This document shows positions 25,611 through 34,331 of a DNA stretch of 64,000 bases, one piece after another (positions within the stretch are counted from its first letter, which is position 1; the number at the start of each line of letters is the position of its first letter). The stretch spans positions 124,001-188,000 of the forward strand of contig CAVPSV010000005.1 of NCBI GenBank assembly GCA_963708625.1, written 5' to 3'. Under the pieces are notes generated by a model. The model searched no databases. It was not told the origin of the DNA and was given only the letters and a program-made list of their open reading frames with translations. A program made the position numbers and the translations under genes. The DNA comes from DASXIF01 sp036498145 (GTDB taxonomy: Bacteria; Actinomycetota; Actinomycetes; Mycobacteriales; Jatrophihabitantaceae).

Positions 25611-25765
25611 GCCTGTCCTCCGCCTCCCCGGATGACACGCTAACCGACCGCCGCCGGTGAGTATTGCGCGCCTCGGCACGGGGTCCGCGATTCTGATTTA
25701 CTGGCACGAGCAGCACGTTAGCTCCACAAATGTGTTACATGTTCTACTTCCACGCGCAGGGAGAT
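25611..25765. promoter_or_regulatory. Divergent promoter region of hpnO and hpnC
   Basis: This 155-bp gap separates the start of hpnO (minus) from the chosen start of hpnC (plus). Its right half is locally AT-richer (around 25690-25745), where promoter elements would be expected. No clear -35/-10 pair or operator could be assigned. Confidence 0.35.
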
Positions 25766-26635
25766 ATGGACCAGGTCGACGCCGCACCGGGTGTGCGTGA
25801 GGTCCTCGCGCAGATCGCGGCTCGCTGCGCCGCGCAGGCCGGCGCCGAGAACTTCCCGGTCGCCCTGCGGATCCTGCCGCGCAACGTGCGCACCGACCTC
25901 CAACACATCTACGACTACGCCCGCTTCGTCGACGATGTCGGCGACGAGGCGCCCGGCGAACGCAGCACTCTGCTCGACGCCGTGGCGGCCGACGTGCACG
26001 CCGTCTCGGTGCGCCGGGTCGAGTGCGCACCGGTCGAGGCGATGCGCGGCCTGATCGCCGGGCGGTCGATGCCCATCGAGGCGATGCTCAAACTCATCGC
26101 GGCGAACCGCATGGACCAAGTGCGCACGCGGTATGAGACCTTCGAGGACCTGCTCGACTACTGCGCGCTGTCCGCGGCCCCGGTAGGCGAGATGGTGCTG
26201 TGTGTCGCGGACGCGGCGACACCGGCGAACCTGGCCGACTCGGCGGCGGTGTGCGCCGGGCTGCAGGTGCTCGAACATTGCCAGGACGTGCGCGAGGACG
26301 CGCTGGCCGGCCGCATCTATCTGGCCGGCGCACAGCTGCGCGCGGCCGGTGTGCAGGACTCGGATCTGACCGGAGACAGCACCGGTACGGCACTGCGCAC
26401 GGTGATCGCCCAGCACGTGGCGCGCGCACGCGAACTGCTCGAGGCAGGCGTGCCGCTGGTGCGCAGGCTGCGCGGCTGGTCGCGGCTGGCGATCAGTGGC
26501 TATGTCGCCGGCGGCATTGCCACTGCCGACGCGCTCGCGGCCGCCGACTACGACGTCCTGGCGCGCGCGGTGCGCCCGTCCACCGCCCGCACCGCGGTGC
26601 GGGCCGTGCGACTGCTCATCTCCGGACGCACGTGA
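25766..26635 (+). CDS. hpnC: Squalene synthase HpnC (hydroxysqualene-forming branch)
   Basis: HpnC acts with HpnD and HpnE to turn farnesyl diphosphate into squalene: HpnD makes presqualene diphosphate, HpnC converts it to hydroxysqualene. The 289-residue protein is all-helical with two Asp-rich motifs: DYARFVDDVGDE (50-61) and CQDVREDALAGRIYL. ENFPVALRILP near residue 29 is typical of HpnC. The ATG at 25766 follows CAGGGAG; an in-frame ATG 36 nt upstream lacks a ribosome site. Its TGA overlaps the hpnD start region (GTGATG). Confidence 0.9.
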   Translation: MDQVDAAPGVREVLAQIAARCAAQAGAENFPVALRILPRNVRTDLQHIYDYARFVDDVGDEAPGERSTLLDAVAADVHAVSVRRVECAPVEAMRGLIAGRSMPIEAMLKLIAANRMDQVRTRYETFEDLLDYCALSAAPVGEMVLCVADAATPANLADSAAVCAGLQVLEHCQDVREDALAGRIYLAGAQLRAAGVQDSDLTGDSTGTALRTVIAQHVARARELLEAGVPLVRRLRGWSRLAISGYVAGGIATADALAAADYDVLARAVRPSTARTAVRAVRLLISGRT

Positions 26636-27532
26636 TGGACGACAGAACGGCGGACGAGGTGGCCAAGGCGTATCGCGAATGCGAGCGGATCACCCGAACC
26701 CAGGCGCGCAACTTCTCCTGGGGGATCCGGTTGCTGCCGCCGGCGCAAGCGCACCGCGCTCTCGGCGGTCTACGCGATGGCCCGGCGCATCGACGACATC
26801 GGCGACGGCACGCTGCCGGCAGAGCAGAAGCTGCAGGCGTTGCACGAGGCGCGCGCAGTTGCGACCGCGCCGCACACTCGCACCGACGATCTGGTGGCGG
26901 TGGCACTCGCCGATGCCGCGCGGCGGTTGCCGATCCCGTTGCCGGCGTTCGGCGAGCTGGTGGACGGCTGCGAGATGGACGTGGCCGAGCGCAGCTACGA
27001 CACCGTCGAGGACCTGGTGCAGTACTGCCGCTGCGTTGCCGGTTCCATCGGCCGGCTGTCGCTCGGCGTGTTCGCGCCGCCGCTGAGCGAGCGTGATTTC
27101 GCCGACGCAGCGGCTCTCGCCGACGCCCTCGGCGTGGCGCTGCAGTTGACGAACATCCTGCGCGACGTACTGGAAGATCTGCGCAACGGTCGCGTCTACC
27201 TGCCCAAGCAGGATCTGGCCCTGTTCGGCTGCGAATTGCGGCTGCGGCCGGACGGCACCCTCGACCCGCAGGACGGCGCGCTCGCCGAGGTGATCCGCTT
27301 CGAGGCAGCTCGTGCGTGGGGTTGGTACCAGCGCGGGCTGCCGTTGCTGCACGTCCTGGACCGGCGCAGCGCCGCGTGCTGTGCGGCCATGGCCGGCATC
27401 TACCGGGAATTGCTGGACCGGATCGCGGCCGAGCCGGAGCGGGTGATGGCCGGACGCATGTCGTTGCCGGCGCGGGACAAGCTTGCGGTCGCGGCCACCT
27501 CGCTCCTGCGTGCGGGAGCCCGCCGTGGCTGA
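26635..27532 (+). pseudogene. hpnD: Presqualene diphosphate synthase HpnD, one frameshift near 26745
   Basis: The N-terminus (VAKAYRECERITRTQARNFS and GIRLLPPA) reads from ATG 26635, one base after the hpnC stop. The remainder (RTALSAVYAMARRIDDIGDG onwards) is in the next frame. Removing one C at about 26745 (GCGCAAGCGC) joins them into the expected LLPPAKRTALSAVYA. Downstream, the Asp-rich motifs RRIDDIGD and RDVLED are intact. The enzyme couples two FPP molecules. A lone downstream start at ATG 26777 would lack the first helices. Whether this is a base-calling error or a real defect cannot be told; neighbours on both sides are intact, which favours an error. Confidence 0.85.
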
Positions 27533-28886
27533 TCGGGTGCTGGTCGTCGGTGGCGGCCTGGCAGGCATAGCAGCGGCGCTGTGCCTGGCCGACGGTGGAG
27601 CCGAGGTGACCCTGCTCGAGGGGCGCCCCCGGCTCGGTGGGGCCGCGTTCTCGTTCCGGCGCGACGAGCTGTCCGTCGACAACGGCCAACACGTCTTCCT
27701 GCGCTGCTGCGATGACTATCGCTGGCTGTTGCGGCGCATCGGTGCGGTGGACGACGTGGTCCTGCAGGACCGGCTGGACATCCCGGTGTTGCGCGCCGAC
27801 GGCCGCCGGGCGAGGCTGCGCCGCCCGCGTGGTGTCCCGGCACCGGCGCACCTGGGCCGGTCGCTGGCCACCTACGCGCTGCTCGGGCCGGCGGACCGCA
27901 TGCGCGCGGTACAGGGTGCGCTCGCGCTGCGGCGGCTGGACCCCGATGACCCATCGCTCGACTCGCGCACGCTCGGCGCCTTCCTGCGCAGCCACGGCCA
28001 GAACGACGCCACGATCGCGGCGCTGTGGGGGATCGTCGCCACCGCGACGCTGAACCTGGACCCGGATCAGGCATCGCTGGCGTTGGCGGCCAAGGTCTTC
28101 CGCACCGGCCTGCTCGACCACGCGCCGGCCGCCGATATCGGTTACGCCGCGGTGCCGCTGTCCGACATCCACTCTGTCGCCACGGCCCGGGCACTGCAAC
28201 GGGCCGGCGTGCAGGTCGAATTGCGCCAGCGCGTCGAGGAGGTGGACCCGGACGGTAGCGTCACCTCCCGTGGACAGGGACAACCGCGGCAATGGCGGGC
28301 GGACGCGGTCGTGCTCGCTGTACCCCCGCGCGACGCCTTCGCCATCTGCCCGCAGCTTGAGCGCACGCCGGCCGCGGTGGCGCGCGAACTCGGCACGTCC
28401 CCGATCGTCAATGTGCACGTGATCTATAACCGCCAGATCACCGACCTGCCGTTCGCAGCCGCCGTCGACTCACCGGTGCAGTGGTTCTTCGACCGCACCG
28501 CGTCCTCCGGGCTGACCCGGACGCACCCGCGCGCGCAGTACCTGGCGGTGACGGTTTCCGCAGCAGAAGGCGTGATCGACGCCCCGGCCCGCGAGCTGGC
28601 CGAGCGGTTCACCGACGACCTTGCGCAACTGCTGCCGGCGGCCGGGCGCGCGCACGTGCTGGACGCGTTCGTCACCCGTGAGCGGCACGCCACGTTCCGC
28701 CAGGCAGCGGGCAGTGCCGCGATGCGACCGGCGAGTGACGTCGGCCTCGAGCGGATCCGCCTGGCCGGTGCGTGGACCGCGACCGGATGGCCCGACACGA
28801 TGGAGAGCGCCGTGCGCAGCGGTATCGCCGCGGCCCACGCGATACAACAGCGCCGCATGTCCGAACCGGTGAGCGTGCCCGCATGA
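27525..28886 (+). CDS. hpnE: Hydroxysqualene dehydroxylase HpnE (FAD-dependent)
   Basis: The 453-residue amine-oxidase-like flavoprotein has the N-terminal motif VLVVGGGLAGIAAALCLAD, the acidic strand VTLLEGRPRLGGAAFSFRR and the C-terminal FAD motif RIRLAGAWTATGWPDTMESA. It reduces hydroxysqualene to squalene in the HpnCDE route. The GTG start at 27525 overlaps the end of hpnD by 8 nt, and its stop overlaps the next start (ATGA), showing translational coupling along the hop operon. Confidence 0.92.
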   Translation: MADRVLVVGGGLAGIAAALCLADGGAEVTLLEGRPRLGGAAFSFRRDELSVDNGQHVFLRCCDDYRWLLRRIGAVDDVVLQDRLDIPVLRADGRRARLRRPRGVPAPAHLGRSLATYALLGPADRMRAVQGALALRRLDPDDPSLDSRTLGAFLRSHGQNDATIAALWGIVATATLNLDPDQASLALAAKVFRTGLLDHAPAADIGYAAVPLSDIHSVATARALQRAGVQVELRQRVEEVDPDGSVTSRGQGQPRQWRADAVVLAVPPRDAFAICPQLERTPAAVARELGTSPIVNVHVIYNRQITDLPFAAAVDSPVQWFFDRTASSGLTRTHPRAQYLAVTVSAAEGVIDAPARELAERFTDDLAQLLPAAGRAHVLDAFVTRERHATFRQAAGSAAMRPASDVGLERIRLAGAWTATGWPDTMESAVRSGIAAAHAIQQRRMSEPVSVPA

Positions 28887-29896
28887 GTAGCAGTCCCATT
28901 GCCACCCTCGCCCGCACCCGCGACCTCGTGCTGCCCGCGCTGCGCGAAGCAGTGGAACGCCTACAGGACCCACGCATGCGCGCCGTGTGCGGCTATCACT
29001 TCGGCTGGCTGGACGCGGACGGCCAGCCCGCCGACGCATTCGGCGGCAAGGCGCTGCGGCCCGCGTTGGCAGTGTTGTCCGCGGAAGCCGCCGGCGCGGA
29101 TTCCGCGGTCGGCATCGCGCCGGCGATCGCGGTGGAGCTCGTGCACAACTTCTCCTTGCTGCACGACGACGTGATGGACCGTGACACCGAGCGGCGGCAC
29201 CGCTCCACCGGCTGGGTGCTCTTCGGCGACGGGCAGGCGATCCTCGGTGGCAGCGCGATGCTGGTGCTCGCGATCGAGGAGCTGCTACGCGCCGGCGACG
29301 GCGGGTCGCGCTGCCTGCCCAGTCTGGTCGACATGGTGCAGGAACTCATCAGTGGCCAGTCCGCCGACCTGGCCATGGAACGGCAGCCGGTGACCGACCT
29401 GAACGAGGTGCTGCGGATGGAGGCCGGCAAGACCGCGGCGCTGATCGCGTGCTCGTCGAAGATCGGCGCGATCGCGGCCGGTGCGCCCGCACAGGTCATC
29501 GACGCGCTGGGCGGTTTCGGTTACGAGATCGGCATGGCGTTCCAGCTGGTCGATGACGTGCTCGGCATCGTCGGCGACTCGGCCAGCACCGGCAAGTCGG
29601 CCTCCTCCGACGTGCGCGCGCGCAAGCGCAGCGCACCCATCGTGGCGGCGTTGACCTCTGGCACGAGCGCGGGCGAACGGTTGCGCGATCTGTTTGCCGA
29701 CAGCGCCCCGGCCCGGGACGAAGATGTCGCGCTGGCCGCGAAGCTGATCGATGAGGCGGGCGGTATCGACTGGGCCTCGACCGAGGCACGCCGGCGGTTG
29801 GACCTGAGCCTGGCCCACCTGTCTGCCGTCGGCAACGGTCCGGCCACGGAACAGTTCGCGGCGCTGGCGCGCTATGTCGTCGACCGAGACCGCTGA
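28883..29896 (+). CDS. Trans-isoprenyl diphosphate (polyprenyl) synthase of the hopanoid operon
   Basis: The 337-residue protein is a class I prenyltransferase: GGKALRPALAVL near residue 54, first Asp-rich motif LLHDDVMDRD (95-101), a Lys-rich diphosphate site and second motif FQLVDDVLGIVGD. It probably supplies FPP (or GGPP) for HpnD/C. The ATG overlaps the hpnE stop by 4 nt. The second motif (DDVLG) is the form seen in many actinobacterial prenyl synthases, so chain length cannot be read from it alone. Confidence 0.88.
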   Translation: MSSSPIATLARTRDLVLPALREAVERLQDPRMRAVCGYHFGWLDADGQPADAFGGKALRPALAVLSAEAAGADSAVGIAPAIAVELVHNFSLLHDDVMDRDTERRHRSTGWVLFGDGQAILGGSAMLVLAIEELLRAGDGGSRCLPSLVDMVQELISGQSADLAMERQPVTDLNEVLRMEAGKTAALIACSSKIGAIAAGAPAQVIDALGGFGYEIGMAFQLVDDVLGIVGDSASTGKSASSDVRARKRSAPIVAALTSGTSAGERLRDLFADSAPARDEDVALAAKLIDEAGGIDWASTEARRRLDLSLAHLSAVGNGPATEQFAALARYVVDRDR

Positions 29897-29911
29897 GTTG
29901 GGGGATTCTGC

Positions 29912-31822
29912 GTGACTGCTCTGAACAGCACCGACGTGGCGGCCGAGGCGCGCGTCGCGCTCGAGCGCGCTCGGGCGCACCTGGTCAGTCGCCAGGATCC
30001 CGCCGGTTGGTGGAAGGGCGAGTTGCGCACCAACGTGACCATGGATGCCGAAGACCTGCTGCTGCGGCAGTTCCTGGGCATCCTGCGTGCCGACGAGCTG
30101 GACGAGGCGGCCCGCTGGATCCGCTCCCAGCAGCGTGCGGACGGCACCTGGGCCAACTTCGAAGGCGGCCCAGCGGACCTGTCCACCACCATCGAGGCAT
30201 ACACCGCGCTTCGGCTGGCCGGTGATGACGCCGGCGCCCCGCATCTGCGCACCGCGCGCCGGTACATCCTCGAGGGCGGTGGTCTGGAGGCCAGCCGCGT
30301 CTTCACCCGGATCTGGCTAGCCCTGTTCGGCGAGTGGTCGTGGGACGAGTTGCCGGCCATGCCACCGGAGTTGGTGCTGTTGCCGAAGTGGGTTCCGCTC
30401 AACGTGTACGACTGGGCCTGCTGGGCTCGGCAGACGATCGTGCCGATCACGGTGGTGGTGACGCTGCGACCGGTGCGTCCGCTGCCGTTCCACCTGACCG
30501 AGCTGCGCACCGGCACCACGCCACCGGTGCGGGCGGGCTTCGTCCCGGCCGCTTTCCGGATGCTGGACCGGGTGCTCAAGGGTTATCACCGGCTCCCGTT
30601 CCACCCGCTGCGCGCGACGGCGTTCGCACGTGCCGCCGAGTGGATCCTCGCGCGGCAGGAGGCAGACGGCGGATGGGGCGGCATCCAGCCGCCGTGGGTG
30701 TATTCGATCCTCGCGCTGCATCTGCAGGGGTATCCGCTCGATCATCCGGCGATGGCTGCCGCGATCGGTGGCCTGGACGGGTTCCTGGTCCGGGAGAAGA
30801 CGCCCGACGGCGTGGTGCGCCGGCTGGAGGCATGCCAGTCGCCGGTCTGGGATACCTGCCTGGCGCTGATCGCGCTGCTGGACGCCGGTGCGTCGGGCAC
30901 CGAGCCGGAACTGCGTCGCGCGCTCGACTGGATGCTCGGCGAGGAGATCCGCGTGCGCGGCGACTGGGCCGTGCAGCGGCCGCAGCTGGAACCCTCCGGC
31001 TGGGCCTTCGAGTTCGCCAATGACGGCTACCCGGACGTCGATGACACCGCGGAGGTGGTGCTGGCGCTGCAGCGGTTGCGCGCGCCGGACCGGCCCGACA
31101 TCGACGCGGCGCTCGATCGCTCGACCCGGTGGACGCTCGGCATGCAGAGCGCAGACGGCGGCTGGGGCGCGTTCGACGCCGACAATGACCGGCGGCTGGT
31201 GGAGAAGCTGCCGTTCTGCGACTTCGGCGCGGTGATAGACCCGCCGTCGGCGGACGTGACCGCGCACGCGGTGGAGATGCTTGCGGCTCGCGGCCTGGCC
31301 GACGCCGATGCGACGCGCCGCGGCGTGCAGTGGCTGCTCGACGCACAGGAGACGGACGGCTCGTGGTTCGGCCGGTGGGGCGCGAACTACGTGTACGGCA
31401 CCGGCGCGGCCGTGCCGGCATTGGTGGCGGCGGGCGTGGCGGCGAATTCCTTGCCGGTGCGCCGCGCGGTGCGCTGGCTGGAGCAGCACCAGAATGACGA
31501 CGGCGGGTGGGGCGAGGACCTGCGCTCCTACACCGACGACGAGTGGCGCGGGCGCGGTGCGTCCACCGCGTCGCAGACGGCCTGGGCGCTGTTGGCCCTG
31601 CTCGCCGCGGCGCCGGGTAGCAGCGCGGTGGCCCACGGGGTCCGGTACCTGGCCGCGACGCAGAACGACGAAGGCGGCTGGGACGAAGACCTGTTCACCG
31701 GCACCGGGTTCCCGGGCGATTTCTACATCAACTACGAGATGTATCGCCTGGTGTTTCCCATCAGCGCACTGGGTCGCTATCTCGGCCTGGCCAAGGAGCA
31801 CGCCAAGGAGCACACGACGTGA
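29912..31822 (+). CDS. shc: Squalene-hopene cyclase
   Basis: Shc cyclises squalene to hopene/hopanol in a membrane-attached reaction. The 636-residue protein has the catalytic acid motif DVDD at residues 375-378, within one residue of the Alicyclobacillus numbering. Repeated QW motifs of the form QxxDGGWG are present (for example QEADGGWGG, QSADGGWGA, QNDDGGWGE, QNDEGGWDE). It starts at a GTG with GGGGGA upstream, 15 nt after the prenyl synthase, and overlaps the next gene by 4 nt. It is intact and complete. Confidence 0.95.
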   Translation: MTALNSTDVAAEARVALERARAHLVSRQDPAGWWKGELRTNVTMDAEDLLLRQFLGILRADELDEAARWIRSQQRADGTWANFEGGPADLSTTIEAYTALRLAGDDAGAPHLRTARRYILEGGGLEASRVFTRIWLALFGEWSWDELPAMPPELVLLPKWVPLNVYDWACWARQTIVPITVVVTLRPVRPLPFHLTELRTGTTPPVRAGFVPAAFRMLDRVLKGYHRLPFHPLRATAFARAAEWILARQEADGGWGGIQPPWVYSILALHLQGYPLDHPAMAAAIGGLDGFLVREKTPDGVVRRLEACQSPVWDTCLALIALLDAGASGTEPELRRALDWMLGEEIRVRGDWAVQRPQLEPSGWAFEFANDGYPDVDDTAEVVLALQRLRAPDRPDIDAALDRSTRWTLGMQSADGGWGAFDADNDRRLVEKLPFCDFGAVIDPPSADVTAHAVEMLAARGLADADATRRGVQWLLDAQETDGSWFGRWGANYVYGTGAAVPALVAAGVAANSLPVRRAVRWLEQHQNDDGGWGEDLRSYTDDEWRGRGASTASQTAWALLALLAAAPGSSAVAHGVRYLAATQNDEGGWDEDLFTGTGFPGDFYINYEMYRLVFPISALGRYLGLAKEHAKEHTT

Positions 31823-33318
31823 GCGAGCTGTTGGTCATCACCGCACTTCGGACCGAGTACCTGGCGCTGTCCGGGCAGGTTCCGGGCGCCACGGTGGCGC
31901 GCTGCGGCATGGGCCCGGAACGGGTGCAGCGGTGGTTGCCTGAGCTGGACGCCCTGGCGCCGGGCGCGGTGGTCGTGGCCGGGGTGGCCGGCGGCTTGGA
32001 TCCGACGCTGCGTCCGGGCGACGTGCTGGTGGCCACCGAGGTCCGCGATGAACGCGGCCGCACCGTGCTGCGCGCGGCCGCGCCGCTGGTCGCCGATCTG
32101 CGGCGGATGGGTATCTCGGTGCGCACCGGTCCGATGGTCAGCTGCGATCACATGGTGGGCGGCGCCGAGGAGCGGGCCCGGCTGGCAGCGACCGGAGCGC
32201 TGGCCGTGGACATGGAGTCCGCGGCGCTCGTGCGCAGCACCACGAACGTGCCGACCGCGGTGGTCCGGGTGGTGGTGGACACCGCGTTCAGCCCGATCGC
32301 CCGGCTGGCCACCGTGCCGGCCGGTGCGCGCGCGCTGCGCACCCTGCGCCGAACCGGTCCGGCGTTGCGCCGCTGGGCCGACCTGATCGCGCCGCGCCAG
32401 GTGCTGCTCGCCGAGCCGCGCTCGTTCTGCGCCGGGGTCGACCGTGCCATCAGCGTGGTGGAACGCGCGCTGCAGCGTTACCCGCGCCCCATCTACGTGC
32501 GGCGCCAGATCGTGCACAACGCGCACGTCGTGGCCGACCTGCAACGGCAGGGCGCGGTGTTCGTCGACGAGTTGGACCAGGTTCCGGACGGGACCACGGT
32601 GGTGTTCTCCGCCCACGGCGTGGCGCCTGCGGTGCGAGAGGAGGCGGCACGTCGCGGCTTGAACGTCATCGACGCCACCTGCCCGCTCGTTGCGAAGGTG
32701 CATACCGAGGCACGGCGGTTCCTCGGGCGTGGTGACACCGTGGTGCTGGTGGGACATGACGGGCATGACGAGACGGAGGGCACGCTCGGCGAGGCGCCCG
32801 GCCAGATCAAGCTCGTGCAGAACGTCGACGAGGCGGAGCAGATCGAGGTCGACGATCCGCAACGGGTGTCGTACCTGCTGCAGACCACGCTGGCCGCCGA
32901 TGAGGCACAGCAGACGGTCGACGTGCTGCGGCGGCGATTCCCGCTGATCGACGCGTCGCCGACCGACGACATCTGCTATGCCACCACGAACCGGCAGCAG
33001 GCGGTGCGCGCGATTGCCGCCGAGTCCGATCTGTTGATCGTGCTCGGGTCGACGAACTCCTCGAACGCGGCGCGGCTGGTGGAGGTGTCCGAGCGCGAGG
33101 GTGCCTCGGCGCACCTCGTCGACGACGCGACCGAGATACTGCCGGAGTGGTTGGCCGATGCGCGGACGATTGGCATCACCGCAAGCGCATCGACCCCGCC
33201 GCATCTGGTCGATGAGGTGATCGCAACACTGCAGGCTCTGGGTGGCGCGGACGTGAGCGAACGCGCCGTCACCCACGAAGATGTCACGTTCGCCCTTCCC
33301 AAGGGAGTTGCCGGCTGA
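31819..33318 (+). CDS. HpnG phosphorylase domain fused to IspH (HMBPP reductase)
   Basis: Two enzymes lie in one 499-residue frame. Residues 1-~188 match HpnG, a nucleoside-phosphorylase-like protein that removes adenine from adenosylhopane (VVVAGVAGGLDP, MVSCDHMV, VDMESAAL). Residues ~195-490 are IspH, the 4Fe-4S reductase making IPP/DMAPP: cluster cysteines 204 (RSFCAGVDRA), 288 (DATCPLV) and 386 (TDDICYATTNRQ), plus VHNAHVV, SAHGV and a GHDGHDETEG loop. The frame is continuous across the junction (RWADLIAPRQVLLAEPRSFC), so the fusion does not rest on a frameshift. It overlaps shc by 4 nt and hpnH by 1 nt. Confidence 0.88.
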   Translation: MSELLVITALRTEYLALSGQVPGATVARCGMGPERVQRWLPELDALAPGAVVVAGVAGGLDPTLRPGDVLVATEVRDERGRTVLRAAAPLVADLRRMGISVRTGPMVSCDHMVGGAEERARLAATGALAVDMESAALVRSTTNVPTAVVRVVVDTAFSPIARLATVPAGARALRTLRRTGPALRRWADLIAPRQVLLAEPRSFCAGVDRAISVVERALQRYPRPIYVRRQIVHNAHVVADLQRQGAVFVDELDQVPDGTTVVFSAHGVAPAVREEAARRGLNVIDATCPLVAKVHTEARRFLGRGDTVVLVGHDGHDETEGTLGEAPGQIKLVQNVDEAEQIEVDDPQRVSYLLQTTLAADEAQQTVDVLRRRFPLIDASPTDDICYATTNRQQAVRAIAAESDLLIVLGSTNSSNAARLVEVSEREGASAHLVDDATEILPEWLADARTIGITASASTPPHLVDEVIATLQALGGADVSERAVTHEDVTFALPKGVAG

Positions 33319-34331
33319 TGCCAATACCACTACGACAAGGTGCTCGGATCGGTTGGTATCTGTTCAGTCAGAAGGTCCGGCGGCGCGAGAAGTTCCCGCT
33401 GATCGTGGAGTTGGAACCGCTGTTCGCCTGCAACCTCAAGTGCAACGGGTGCGGCAAGATCCAGCAGCCGCACGATCTGCTGCGGCAGCGCATGCCGGTC
33501 GAGCGTGCGGTGGCCGCGATCGAGGAGTGCGGCGCGCCGATGGTGTCGATCGCCGGTGGCGAGCCGCTGATGCACCCGCAGATCGATGAGATGGTCAACG
33601 AGCTGGTCAAGCGCAAGAAGTACGTCTATCTGTGCACGAACGCGGAACTGGTGCGCAAGCGCTGGGACAAGTTCAGCTTCACGCCGTCGCCGTACTTCTC
33701 GTTCGCGATCCACGTCGACGGGCTGCGCGAGCGCCACGACGAATCGGTCGCCAAGGAGGGTGTGTTCGACGAGGCGGTCGCCGCGATCAAGTTCCTCAAG
33801 GACAAGGGATTCCGGGTCACCACCAACTCGACCTTCTTCAACACGGACACACCGCAGACCGTGATCGACGTGTTGAACTTCCTCAACGACGAGGTCCAGG
33901 TCGACGAGATGATGATCTCGCCGGCCTACGCGTACGAGAAGGCGCCGGACCAGGACCACTTCCTGGGCGTGACGGAGACCCGCGAGTTGTTCGCCAAGGC
34001 CTTCGGCAACGGCAACCGCAAGCGCTGGCGGCTCAACCACTCGCCGCTGTTCCTGGACTTCCTCGAAGGCAAGGTGGACTTCCAGTGCACCGCCTGGGGT
34101 ATTCCGTCCTACTCGCTGCTCGGGTGGCAGAAGCCCTGCTACCTGATGGCCGACGGCTATACGAAGACCTACCGCGAGCTGATCGAGACCACGGAATGGG
34201 AGAAGTACGGCCGGGGCCGGGACGAGCGTTGCAACAACTGCATGGCGCACTGCGGGTACGAGCCGACCGCTGTGCTCGCGACGATGGGTTCGCTCAAGCA
34301 GAGTCTGCGGGCAATGCGGGAACAGGGCTGA
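33318..34331 (+). CDS. hpnH: Adenosyl-hopene transferase HpnH (radical SAM)
   Basis: HpnH adds the 5'-deoxyadenosyl group of SAM to diploptene, starting bacteriohopanepolyol synthesis. The 337-residue protein has the radical-SAM cluster motif C38-x3-C42-x2-C45 (ACNLKCNGC), the SAM-binding VSIAGGEPLMHP and a C-terminal Cys group (CNNCMAHCGY). Its start overlaps the stop of the hpnG-ispH gene. The last 38 nt overlap the 3' end of the convergent DMT permease gene, so this is the end of the hop operon. Confidence 0.94.
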   Translation: MPIPLRQGARIGWYLFSQKVRRREKFPLIVELEPLFACNLKCNGCGKIQQPHDLLRQRMPVERAVAAIEECGAPMVSIAGGEPLMHPQIDEMVNELVKRKKYVYLCTNAELVRKRWDKFSFTPSPYFSFAIHVDGLRERHDESVAKEGVFDEAVAAIKFLKDKGFRVTTNSTFFNTDTPQTVIDVLNFLNDEVQVDEMMISPAYAYEKAPDQDHFLGVTETRELFAKAFGNGNRKRWRLNHSPLFLDFLEGKVDFQCTAWGIPSYSLLGWQKPCYLMADGYTKTYRELIETTEWEKYGRGRDERCNNCMAHCGYEPTAVLATMGSLKQSLRAMREQG

